This document shows, in pieces, positions 1 through 7,497 of a stretch of 36,022 bases of DNA; the first letter of the stretch is position 1, and every line of letters starts with the position of its first letter. Position numbers and translations under genes: made by a program. This stretch comes from an uncultured Erysipelotrichaceae bacterium (GTDB lineage: Bacteria > Bacillota_I > Bacilli_A > Erysipelotrichales > Erysipelotrichaceae). Location: assembly GCA_902786245.1 (NCBI GenBank), contig CADABS010000028.1, positions 1 to 36,022 of the forward strand. Direction: 5' to 3'. The notes beneath the pieces are model-generated. The model saw nothing but the letters and a program-made list of their open reading frames with translations. It did not search any database and was not told the origin of the DNA.

Positions 1-129
1 CGCATCTCCGGAGGGTTCTTTATAGCCCCCGGTTTTCATATATTCCTGCGCCCATGTGTCACTGTTGATGTTGTTGCCCTCAACCTGGCCGCCCGCCGTC
101 GCGGAGCCGATCAGAAATGTTTCTTTCAT
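1..129 (-). CDS. GH1 family beta-glucosidase/6-phospho-beta-glucosidase, N-terminal part only
   Basis: The minus strand reads 43 codons without a stop from an ATG at 129 to the window edge, so only the N-terminus is present. The start reads FLIGSATAGGQVEGNN followed by DTWAQE. This is the typical glycoside hydrolase family 1 opening, where the Q-x-E-G segment forms part of the sugar-binding -1 subsite. The enzyme would hydrolyse a beta-glucoside, or a phosphorylated one imported by a PTS. Which of these cannot be told because the phosphate-binding C-terminal motif and both catalytic glutamates lie off the edge. An AAAGGA element about nine bases upstream supports this start. A second, complete GH1 gene lies at 9982. 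Confidence 0.8.
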   Translation of the reverse strand, partial: MKETFLIGSATAGGQVEGNNINSDTWAQEYMKTGGYKEPSGDA

Positions 130-499
130 GCATTGTATCCTTTCATCTGTGTACAATTCCGTTTCATATACTGCCATACGATACGGTCCGGTACTGCCGC
201 AATCGCATGATCCGTCTGTTCAGGCAATTGAAACGGGTGTTCTGAGACATGATGATTCCGGAAAGATCATAGATCCTGTCCGCGCCTTAGAAACACAGTA
301 GAAATCTGCTGCCCCGGCAATGGACATGCGCCTGGCTTTTGTTTTTCACCGGTGTCAGCGCAATGTCAAAGTAAGAATCGTATACCTATGCGGTATTGAT
401 ACATGCATCAGCTTCCGGAAACTGACTTCATGGAAATTCTGCCTTTCATCGTATGCTCTCTTGAAATCAGTCTAGCACAATTCTCAGACCCTGTCTGAT
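130..499. other. Scrambled intergenic stretch, no recognised gene
   Basis: About 370 bases between the GH1 start and the fragment at 500. A plus-strand frame ending at a TAG at 299-301 has a protein-like tail (AIETGVLRHDDSGKII), but I do not recognise it and it has no start signal of its own. It may be another 3' remnant. No terminator or repeat is evident. Confidence 0.3.
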
Positions 500-607
500 T
501 CAGATGGATTCCAGATAATCCCGGATACGCATCAGCCCGGCACCGACCGCAGCTGCCCGCTGTGCGAAAAAACCGGTAATCAGACGGAAGTCTGTCTTTT
601 CCAGAAG
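500..607 (-). pseudogene. 3' fragment of an unidentified protein gene
   Basis: On the minus strand the last roughly 35 codons read like a genuine protein C-terminus (LITGFFAQRAAAVGAGLM, then RIRDYLESI and stop). The frame closes at a TAG a few codons upstream, in DNA that clearly belongs to the oppositely oriented dehydrogenase fragment. The coding sequence therefore appears to have been cut near 605. I do not recognise the family. The fragment is adjacent to a dehydrogenase that has lost its own 5' end at the same point, which suggests a single recombination or assembly junction. Confidence 0.35.
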
Positions 608-608
608 C

Positions 609-1541
609 GTTGTCTGCGGCAGCGACATCCATGTCTACCATGGTGAACATCCCTATACATCCTATCCGGTCACCCAGGGCTACGAAGTCTCCGGAAAGAT
701 CGTCAGAACCGGAGAATATGTAAAAGATCTCAGAGAAGACCAGAAGGTCACCATTGAACCGCAGGTCTTCTGCGGCAGATGCTATCCGTGTCTCCGCGGA
801 AAGTACAATCTCTGCGAAAATCTGAAAGTCATGGGTTTTCAGGCAACCGGCACCGCCAGCGAATACTTCGCTGTGGATGCCTCCAAGGTCACACTGCTTC
901 CGGAAACCATGAGCTATGATGAAGGTGCGATGATTGAACCGCTCGCGGTCACCGTTCATGCGGCAAAGCGTTTCCCGGATTTCAAAGGTGCGAAGTGTGC
1001 TGTCCTGGGCTGCGGACCAATCGGCATTCTGCTGATCCAGTCTCTGAAAGCACTCGGCGCAGAAGAGGTCATGGCCACGGATATCAGCGACATGCGGCCC
1101 GCCCTTGCGGCAAAGCCCGGTGCGGATTATACCGTCAACACCCGCAGTCATGATTTTGCTGAGGCACTGCTGGCCAATTTCGGTCCGGACAAAGCAGATG
1201 TCATCTATGACTGTGCAGGCAATGATATCACCATGAACCAGGCCATTCAGAATGCCCGCAAAGGCAGCACCATCATTCTGGTTGCGGTATTTGCCAAAAT
1301 GGCAAATGTTGACCTTGCCAAGCTCAATGATTCCGAGCTTGATCTGAATACATCCATGATGTACAGACACGAGGATTATACGGAAGCCATCTGTCTGGTC
1401 AATGAAGGAAAGATCCGGCTGAAGCCGCTGATGTCTTCGCACTTCAGCTTTGCGGATTACCAGAAAGCCTATGAATATATCGATGCCAACCATGAATCCA
1501 CAATGAAAGTCCTGATTGATGTGGATCCTTCGGATGACTGA
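609..1541 (+). pseudogene. Zinc-dependent medium-chain alcohol/polyol dehydrogenase, 5'-truncated
   Basis: The frame is homologous to MDR zinc dehydrogenases (sorbitol/threonine dehydrogenase type) from the V-C-G-S-D catalytic-zinc motif at 612-626 to the stop at 1541. The four structural-zinc cysteines are present (C-G-R-C-Y-P-C followed seven residues later by L-C, about 768-812), as is the Rossmann fold (A-V-L-G-C-G-P-I-G, about 1000). The first 35 or so residues usual in this family are missing, and no start codon exists in frame before the ATG at 831, which would leave out the catalytic domain. The conserved G-H-E of the catalytic zinc site reads G-Y-E (TAC at 681-683). Truncation plus loss of a metal ligand makes an active enzyme unlikely. 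A remnant is my reading; a chimeric assembly is the alternative. Confidence 0.75.
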
Positions 1542-1570
1542 GCAGTCCTGACTGTTCCGTACATAGCGCA

Positions 1571-1606
1571 GAAAAGGATCTCTGTGTATACACCGGGATC
1601 CTTTTT
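1571..1606. terminator. Bidirectional intrinsic terminator
   Basis: AAAAGGATC at 1572-1580 pairs with GATCCTTTT at 1597-1605, giving a T-run on one strand and an equivalent run on the other. It sits between the dehydrogenase remnant (plus) and the MBL hydrolase (minus), which converge here. Confidence 0.75.
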
Positions 1607-1638
1607 CACATATATGTGATTCATGCGTATACTGCATC

Positions 1639-2262
1639 TCAGAAATATCTTCTTTTCTCTGTGCCCACACTGGTAGGTTCACTGTGGCCCGAATAGATGA
1701 CCGTGTCTTCGGGAAGAGTGAAGATCTTATGAATGATGCTGTGAACAAGAGTATCGTAGTCTCCGCCCGGGAAGCGGGTGTTGCCGATACTGGCTTTGAA
1801 AATCGTATCTCCGGAGAAAAGAACACCCTCATGTTCCGCATAGAATACGATTGAATCCGTTGTATGTCCGGGGGTATGGATCACCCGCAGCGAGAACTGC
1901 GGATTGGTGCTCAGTGCGATCTCATCCCCTTCGCCGACATGCTGCACATTCCTGACAATGACCGGGTCATTGAACTGGGCAGAAAGATTGGCATAGGGGC
2001 TGAGCAGATAGTCATCCGCTGTCTGAAAAGCCAGAACGGGAATCTGCAGTGCTTCGCGGATTTCATTGACCGCTCCGATATGATCGAAATGTCCGTGAGT
2101 CAGCAGGATTTTCTCAATCACCCATCCGTTTTCTCTGATCATCGCAAGAAGCCTGTCTGCTTCTGCACCCGGATCGATGAGAAAACCGTGTTTTGTATTA
2201 TCATCTATATAGAAAAAGCAATTTTCCGAAATATATCCGTATACCGTTACCTGTTCAATCAT
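1639..2262 (-). CDS. Metallo-beta-lactamase-fold hydrolase (glyoxalase II-like)
   Basis: A 207-residue protein of the small MBL-fold group often annotated as hydroxyacylglutathione hydrolase-like. The signature T-H-G-H-F-D-H is at residues 55-61, followed by the other metal-site segments TPGHT, FSGDT and YSGHSEPT, so both metal sites look complete. Such enzymes hydrolyse thioesters or related esters in the cytosol; the substrate here cannot be deduced. I chose the start at 2262, not the upstream in-frame ATG at 2286, because GGGAGTGGG lies just upstream of it. A good promoter lies at 2312-2341. The gene appears monocistronic. Confidence 0.85.
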   Translation of the reverse strand: MIEQVTVYGYISENCFFYIDDNTKHGFLIDPGAEADRLLAMIRENGWVIEKILLTHGHFDHIGAVNEIREALQIPVLAFQTADDYLLSPYANLSAQFNDPVIVRNVQHVGEGDEIALSTNPQFSLRVIHTPGHTTDSIVFYAEHEGVLFSGDTIFKASIGNTRFPGGDYDTLVHSIIHKIFTLPEDTVIYSGHSEPTSVGTEKRRYF

Positions 2263-2311
2263 ATCCCACTCCCGCAGTTGTTTCATGACAGCCTGCTCAT
2301 TCCATGCCCTG

Positions 2312-2341
2312 ACAATACCGTTCCGGCATGATCCGTGTCAA
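2312..2341 (-). promoter_or_regulatory. Promoter of the MBL hydrolase gene
   Basis: A consensus -35 TTGACA (minus strand, 2336-2341) and a -10 TATTGT (2312-2317) are separated by 18 bases. The predicted start is about 40 bases upstream of the chosen start codon. Confidence 0.55.
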
Positions 2342-2376
2342 CCGGAATCTTCCGCATGCATTATGTATGTCCGGCT

Positions 2377-3479
2377 TCAGCCTTCGTACAGCGCTGCGAA
2401 TTCATCCAGGAACTGCCGGATGACAATGTGCTGGGGATAGATCCGTTCGCATCTGCCGCACTTGAGACATTCCGATGCCCTGGCATGATTCATGGAATAG
2501 CGCTGATAATACATATTGGTCTTTTTGCCGGTGACGGCATACAGATTCAGCAGTCCGAAATAATTCGGTATATTCACCTGGATCGGACATTCTTCCATAC
2601 AGTGTCTGCAGGAGGTGCAGAGAACTCTGATCGTACGGTTGAGGATATCCGTGATCTTTGCAGCAAGTTCCTGTTCCCCTTCTGTCAGCGGACTGAATTC
2701 CTGCATATAGCCTGTATTGTCCTCCAGCTGGCTTATGTCGCTCATGCCGCTCAATACGATTTCCACTTCCGGCAGAGACGCCGCAAAGCGTACGGCAAGA
2801 GATGCCTGGGAAGGACGCGTTTCTTCGTCCTGATCATACGCATTGAACGCACCGGCAGCTGGGCAAGCGTTCCGCCTTTGACCGGTTCCATGACCATGAC
2901 TTTCTTGCCGTGTCTGACTGCTGTCTCATAGCACCTGCCGGATTGTGTCACGGCACTGTCCCAGTCGAGATAATTGATCTGCAGCTGCACGAAATCCGCC
3001 TCGGGATGATCGTTCAGGATCCGGTCCAGTGTTTCCGCATCGTCATGATAGGAAAAACCTGTTTTACGGATCTTCCCTTCTTTTTTCATCTGTTCGATAA
3101 ATGCGAAACCGCCGGATTTCTGTGTGCTCTCATAGCGGTCTCTTCCCATATTGTGAAGAAGATAATAGTCAAAGTATTCCACACCGCACCGTTCCAGCTG
3201 TTCCGCGAATATACGGGGATAGTCCTCTGCAGATGCCACCCGTGTGATCGGCATCTTGTCGGCAATCAGAAAACTCTGGCGGGGATATCGTCTGACAAGT
3301 GCTTCCCGGAGCGCGCTTTCCGAACATTCTTCATGATACGGATAGGCCGTATCAAAATAGATAAAACCCCGCTCCAGAAATGTATCTGTCATTGCTTTGA
3401 ACTGTTCCGGATCGATTCTTTTGGGATCCTCCGCATGCAGAAGAGGCAGACGCATGGTACCGAATCCCAGTTTTTTCAT
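2377..3479 (-). pseudogene. Aldo/keto reductase with C-terminal 4Fe-4S domain, frameshifted
   Basis: Two minus-strand frames together make one ferredoxin-type aldo/keto reductase. The N-terminal part (from the ATG at 3479, preceded by AAGGAGAG) carries the barrel: MKKLGFGTMRLP, DTAYPYH, LLHNMG and VMEPVKGG. After GGTLAQLP the frame is lost around 2848-2862 and continues one base earlier as AGAFNAYDQDEETRPSQAS. That frame leads through the barrel end to a ferredoxin-like tail with CTSCRHCMEECP and CLKCGRCERIYP. A single-base deletion explains the shift. The second iron-sulfur motif also lacks its fourth cysteine, with Tyr instead. The intact protein would be a cytosolic NAD(P)H- or iron-sulfur-linked oxidoreductase. 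Either the gene is decaying or the frameshift is a sequence error; the missing Cys argues for decay. Confidence 0.8.
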
Positions 3480-3547
3480 TGTCTCTCTCCTTGATACCAT
3501 TGTATGCCATACCGCCCGGATCCTGCGTAATCATGCACGGAAGGCAG

Positions 3548-3553
3548 TATAAT
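3548..3553 (+). promoter_or_regulatory. Possible -10 element of the SUFU-domain gene
   Basis: A perfect TATAAT 25 bases before the start codon, with no good -35 at the normal distance. Placement between divergent genes fits a promoter. Confidence 0.4.
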
Positions 3554-3578
3554 ATCTTTAATGAAACGGAGGCAGACC

Positions 3579-4253
3579 ATGGGATTATTCGATCTGTTCA
3601 GAAAAGAGAAGAAAACGGAAAAGACGGTATCCGTCAAAGAAGAAGTACCGGAAGCCATCGGCTGGCAGGCAATCGAAAAAGAGTTCCTGCGGGTATATCC
3701 CGGCCAGGAGAACCCGAAGCATTACGGAACGATCATCAAATGGGCACTCGGCGGGAAGGATCCCCTGGATGGAATCAGTATCTATGACGGCGGAACCTAC
3801 TGGCATTTTGTGACATTCGGCCAGACAGAAATCTATGAAAAAGAAAGCAGCGATCCTGAACTCAGCGGCTTCGGATATGAACTGACCCTCAAACTGAAAA
3901 AAGAAGACTTTGCGGATGAGGAAGCAGAACTCAAAAACATCTGCGGCATCCTGCAGATGATCGCCCGGCTGACCTTCACCAAGGGCGAGATCTTCCAGCC
4001 GTTTGAATATCTGTATACCGGCCAGAAAGAAGGAATCGACGCCGAGCAGAAATCGAATCTCACCGGGTTCATCACCATCGAAGATCCGACGGTGGAAACG
4101 ATCGATACGCCTATCGGCAAAGTTGCGTTTGTGGAACTGATCGGTATGACAGACGCTGAACTGAAGACGCTGTCCACCCATGGCAGCGTCAGGGAAATCT
4201 ATGAAAAACTCGGCTCGGATCTGACGGATTATCACCGGGCTTCCATCGTTTAA
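3579..4253 (+). CDS. SUFU (suppressor of fused) domain protein
   Basis: A 224-residue protein with the bacterial suppressor-of-fused-like domain over most of its length. The diagnostic block ISIYDGGTYWHFVTFGQTEI, then YEKESSDPELSGFGYELT, lies at about residues 60-100. The family is common as stand-alone proteins and as immunity proteins of polymorphic toxins; the cellular role of this stand-alone type is not established. The short basic N-terminus (MGLFDLFRKEKK) resembles that of many small Bacillota proteins. I start at 3579, because CGGAGG lies seven bases upstream, in preference to the ATG at 3561. No toxin gene is adjacent, so an immunity role is not supported here. It ends in a bidirectional terminator. 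Confidence 0.8.
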   Translation: MGLFDLFRKEKKTEKTVSVKEEVPEAIGWQAIEKEFLRVYPGQENPKHYGTIIKWALGGKDPLDGISIYDGGTYWHFVTFGQTEIYEKESSDPELSGFGYELTLKLKKEDFADEEAELKNICGILQMIARLTFTKGEIFQPFEYLYTGQKEGIDAEQKSNLTGFITIEDPTVETIDTPIGKVAFVELIGMTDAELKTLSTHGSVREIYEKLGSDLTDYHRASIV

Positions 4254-4280
4254 AAAAATGAGATCAGCGATCTCATTTTT
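4254..4280. terminator. Bidirectional intrinsic terminator
   Basis: AAAAATGAGATC, loop AGC, then GATCTCATTTTT. It starts at the SUFU stop codon and serves the converging amidinohydrolase operon as well. Confidence 0.85.
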
Positions 4281-4284
4281 CTGT

Positions 4285-5061
4285 TCAGAAGCGCAGGGAC
4301 AGACAGCTGAGACCGCCGTCCAGTTTTCTGTATTCCGACGTATCCACGGTAATGGTCTGATAGCCCATTGCCTTGACGGCTGCCAGGACAGCCGGATATC
4401 CTTCCGGCACAATGACCGTATTGTTCACCCAGATGCAGTTGGCCGCATATGCTTCTTCTTCCGGGATGACATATTTCCGGTAGGATTCAAATTCCGGCTT
4501 GTTTACGAATTCCCCGGAGACGAGCATGTTGTTGTTTTCCAGATAATTGACTCCGGTCTTGAGATGCAGTACTTCTTCCAGCCGGACTTCTGCACAGGTA
4601 TATCCGTATTTCTTCAGGATTTCCGCAAACTGACGGATTCCTTCTTCATTGGTTCTTTCGGATCTGCCGACAAAGAAATGGTTTCCGCACATCATGACAT
4701 CTCCGCCTTCCAGCGTACCCGGGAACCGGATATGTTCGATTCTGTCTTCGGGATAGAACTTCCGGACGGCTTCTTCAATTGCGGCGGTTTCCCCGTTTCT
4801 CGACGGTGCGCCGGGATTCGTGATCACTGCGCATTTTTCCGTCAGAACTGCCGGATCTTCGACAAAGCAGGAATCCGGATAGTTTTCATCGGCCGGCAGG
4901 ACAGTCACATCCACACCGCACTGCGAAAGTGCTTTGATATACGCATCGTGCTGGACCAGGGCAAGTTCATAATCCGGACGTCCCGGATACAGTCCGGAAG
5001 TAATTCCTTCAATCATTGCCCGGCATGGTTTTTTCACGATGACATGGCTGAATATTTTCAT
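4285..5061 (-). CDS. Dimethylarginine dimethylaminohydrolase-like amidinohydrolase
   Basis: A 258-residue member of the guanidino-modifying (pentein) superfamily, closest in layout to DDAH. Visible signature segments are NYPDSCFVEDPAV (about 60-72), EGGDV (118-122), the catalytic His in HLKTG (His166) and the nucleophilic Cys near the C-terminus in DGGLSCLSLRF (Cys253). DDAH converts N-methylated arginines to citrulline and methylamines; related penteins act on free arginine or other guanidines, so the exact substrate is open. It is the last gene of the minus-strand operon, 30 bases after the 48-residue ORF, with a strong AAGGAGGAG site. Its citrulline product could feed ArgG (22920-24158), but that link is inference. 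Confidence 0.85.
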   Translation of the reverse strand: MKIFSHVIVKKPCRAMIEGITSGLYPGRPDYELALVQHDAYIKALSQCGVDVTVLPADENYPDSCFVEDPAVLTEKCAVITNPGAPSRNGETAAIEEAVRKFYPEDRIEHIRFPGTLEGGDVMMCGNHFFVGRSERTNEEGIRQFAEILKKYGYTCAEVRLEEVLHLKTGVNYLENNNMLVSGEFVNKPEFESYRKYVIPEEEAYAANCIWVNNTVIVPEGYPAVLAAVKAMGYQTITVDTSEYRKLDGGLSCLSLRF

Positions 5062-5091
5062 TGTCTCTCCTCCTTGGATGGTTCATCTTCC

Positions 5092-5238
5092 TCAGTCAGA
5101 GACTGCCGTTTCTGCAGAAAGACTTCCGTCTCCCAGGCTGCCGATTTCCATCGGCGATACCAGTCCCCGGGGATGCCTGAGCGCATCCGGCCAGGCCATA
5201 CGGAATCCCATTTTATAAAATATCGCTGTTTCTGCCAT
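5092..5238 (-). CDS. 48-residue hypothetical ORF overlapping the pdxA2-like gene
   Basis: An ATG at 5238 is preceded by AGAAGGAG at good spacing and opens a 48-codon frame (MAETAIFYKMGFRMAWPDAL...). It overlaps the last 26 bases of the pdxA2-like gene and ends 30 bases before the amidinohydrolase. The strong ribosome binding site and placement support translation. I do not recognise the protein; it has no clear membrane segment or motif. It may be a small real gene, or the 5' end of a longer gene whose remainder was deleted. Confidence 0.45.
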   Translation of the reverse strand: MAETAIFYKMGFRMAWPDALRHPRGLVSPMEIGSLGDGSLSAETAVSD

Positions 5239-6298
5239 GATCGTTCTCCTTCTGTATTGTGCCTGCCATCCTGATGGCATAATCGACCGCATTGACCAGG
5301 CTGAGTTCATTGCTTTCACCGGTACCGGCATGGGGGAAATCCGTGCCGTGATCGACGGATGTACGGATGATCGGAAGACCTAGGGTGATGTTTACGCCTT
5401 CGACTGCCTTCCATGTCTGTTTTTCACGGTCATATACAAATCCGATCGTCTTGACGGGAATATGTCCCTGATCGTGATACATGCATACAGCGATGTCATA
5501 CCACCCTCCCAGCATCTGGGAGAATGCAGTGTCCGGGGACAGCGGACCGATGGCATTGATTCCCTTTTTCTGCGCTTCCTGCATGGCCGGTATGATTTCC
5601 TCGATCTCTTCTCTTCCGAACAGACCGTTTTCTCCTGCATGCGGATTCAGTCCGCATACGCCGATCCTGGGAGCCTGAATACCGAGATCCTGACAGGCTT
5701 TGTATGCCAGTTCAATCACTTCGAGTACTCTGTCCTTCTTTACCCTGTCGCATGCTTCTCTGAGCGATACATGGGTCGATACATGGACAACGCGGAAGTC
5801 ATGATGGGCAAGCATCATCGTATACTTCTCTGTATGTGTATATGCCGCATAGATTTCGGTATGTCCGTCGAAGTGCATTCCTTCTTCTGCCAGTGCCAGA
5901 TTCATTGCCTCTTTGTTCAGGGCATTGGTTACAGTCGCATCGATTTTCTTTTCCATCGCCAGTTCAATGACGGTACGGACAAATGCAAAGGCTGCTCTGC
6001 CTCCTTCTTTCGAGACTTCACCGATCCTGAAATTCTTTACATCATGAATCAGATCCATATGGTATACATCGACGGTTCCGTACCGGAACAGCGCATCCTT
6101 TACGTCTGAAACCGGATGGATGATGATTTCCGGATGATTGACGAATGTCTTTGCCTGTTCCAGTATTCCCGCATCCCCGATGACAAGCGGACAGCAGCGC
6201 TCATACAGAGACGGATCGCTGAGTGCTTTGATTGTGATCTCCGGACCGCTTCCGGCCGGATCGCCCATGGTGATGCCGATCACCGGTCTCTTTTTCAT
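5213..6298 (-). CDS. pdxA2: PdxA2-type 4-phospho-tetronate dehydrogenase
   Basis: A 361-residue PdxA-family NAD-dependent dehydrogenase. Visible are the N-terminal GITMGDPAGSGPE (8-20), the metal-site DGHTE (144-148), LNPHAGE (217-223), MYHDQGHIP (273-281) and SVDHGTDF (314-321). PdxA of vitamin B6 synthesis oxidises 4-phosphohydroxy-L-threonine. Paralogues next to DUF1537 kinases instead oxidise 4-phospho-D-threonate or 4-phospho-D-erythronate, and the product decarboxylates to dihydroxyacetone phosphate. The gene overlaps the DUF1537 gene by four bases, so the catabolic role is much more likely. The C-terminus is somewhat longer than in typical members (about 330 residues). Confidence 0.88.
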   Translation of the reverse strand: MKKRPVIGITMGDPAGSGPEITIKALSDPSLYERCCPLVIGDAGILEQAKTFVNHPEIIIHPVSDVKDALFRYGTVDVYHMDLIHDVKNFRIGEVSKEGGRAAFAFVRTVIELAMEKKIDATVTNALNKEAMNLALAEEGMHFDGHTEIYAAYTHTEKYTMMLAHHDFRVVHVSTHVSLREACDRVKKDRVLEVIELAYKACQDLGIQAPRIGVCGLNPHAGENGLFGREEIEEIIPAMQEAQKKGINAIGPLSPDTAFSQMLGGWYDIAVCMYHDQGHIPVKTIGFVYDREKQTWKAVEGVNITLGLPIIRTSVDHGTDFPHAGTGESNELSLVNAVDYAIRMAGTIQKENDHGRNSDIL

Positions 6299-7497
6299 CT
6301 TCTGCTTTCCTCCAGTTCTTTCTGCAGCTGCACCAGCAGTGCTTCATCGCCGAATCCTCCGGATTTCGTAATCAGATATCCTTTTCCGCCCGGATACGTA
6401 TATTTTGCGAGCACCGTGCCCGGCGCCATTTCCTTCACCGGTGTCAGGGTTTCAATACCCAGGGCTTTTACACACCCGAGAAGCGTATCTCCGCCGATGA
6501 TCATCAGTGTTCTATTCGCTTTCAGCCCAGCCAGACATGCAGCTATCTTTCCCATGGCTGCGGCGATTTTTTCCCCTGCGTCTTTTACCGATACATGATC
6601 ACCGATTGTATCGATGATAGCGATTGGCGCTGTTTCATCCAGGAAAGAGCGCACAAACTGCTCAATGTCTTTTTCCTGCCACTGTCCGGTCAGGATCTTC
6701 TGTACCGGAAGATGCATTCTGCAGGCATCGTTTTCCTGTGCAGCCTGCAATTGCTTTAGAGTCACTTCGTTGAGGGAACCGGACAGAACGATCAGTTCAT
6801 GAGGCAGTTCTTCATAAAATTTACTGTCTTTTTTCTCTGTGCTGCCCGGATATTTTTCCAGCAGTCCGGCACATCCTGCCGCAATCAGCGGACGGTGGCA
6901 GTCATTGAATATCTCTGCGGCAATTCTTTCCATGTCCGTATCGCTGATACAGTCATATACGGCAATGCCTTCTTTGTCTGTATTGTCTGCCTGCAGGGAT
7001 ACTGCGGCGGATGACTGCAGATGAATCAGACGGTCGACCCTGCTCTCCTTCACCGGATTCAGGACATCCTTTGCAAAGATACTCTCTGCCAGCGGTCTGC
7101 CGCTGACATAGTGGATGCCTTCTTTAGTGATCCGGTTCATTTTCGGCCAGGCCGGCACAAACGGCAGTTTCTTTTCTCCGGAAGCTTCCAGCAGAGCAGT
7201 CAGTTCAGCCCCGACATTCCCGCGCAGACCGGAATCTGTTTTTTTATATATACAGTCAAATCCGGCACACAGTGCATCTTTGACAAGATCCGATACGGTC
7301 TGATATGCATCGGTGCTGTCTGTGTGTCTTGTATCGGTATTGATGACCAGTACATCGCAGCGGATGTCTGCGGGAATTCCCGTATTCTCTGTCTGTACGG
7401 TTACGTCATACCCTTTGGCAGTCATCTGGACACCGGTATCCAGCGATCCGGTCAGATCATCCGCCAGGATCAGGATCTTTCCGTTTCTTTCATTCAT
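6295..7497 (-). CDS. DUF1537 four-carbon acid-sugar kinase
   Basis: A 400-residue kinase of the DUF1537 family, established as ATP-dependent kinases of D-threonate, D-erythronate and related acid sugars (DtnK/DenK/OtnK). The N-terminal domain has LADDLTGSLDTGVQ (11-24) and KKTDSGLRGN (85-94), which bind the acid sugar. The C-terminal nucleotide-binding domain has IIGGDTLLG and, near the end, GYLITKSGGFGDEALL. It overlaps both neighbours by four bases (ATGA), indicating translational coupling with the LarA-like gene upstream and pdxA2 downstream. The stereochemistry of the substrate cannot be told from sequence. Confidence 0.9.
   Translation of the reverse strand: MNERNGKILILADDLTGSLDTGVQMTAKGYDVTVQTENTGIPADIRCDVLVINTDTRHTDSTDAYQTVSDLVKDALCAGFDCIYKKTDSGLRGNVGAELTALLEASGEKKLPFVPAWPKMNRITKEGIHYVSGRPLAESIFAKDVLNPVKESRVDRLIHLQSSAAVSLQADNTDKEGIAVYDCISDTDMERIAAEIFNDCHRPLIAAGCAGLLEKYPGSTEKKDSKFYEELPHELIVLSGSLNEVTLKQLQAAQENDACRMHLPVQKILTGQWQEKDIEQFVRSFLDETAPIAIIDTIGDHVSVKDAGEKIAAAMGKIAACLAGLKANRTLMIIGGDTLLGCVKALGIETLTPVKEMAPGTVLAKYTYPGGKGYLITKSGGFGDEALLVQLQKELEESRR

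Noticed and set aside
408-1841. Long minus-strand open frame of 477 codons
   Set aside because: It runs antisense through the dehydrogenase remnant and into the MBL hydrolase, and its peptide is rich in Arg/His/Cys without any domain. It is a shadow of the real genes.
3579-4253. SUFU protein as a toxin immunity protein
   Set aside because: No toxin or secretion gene is adjacent.
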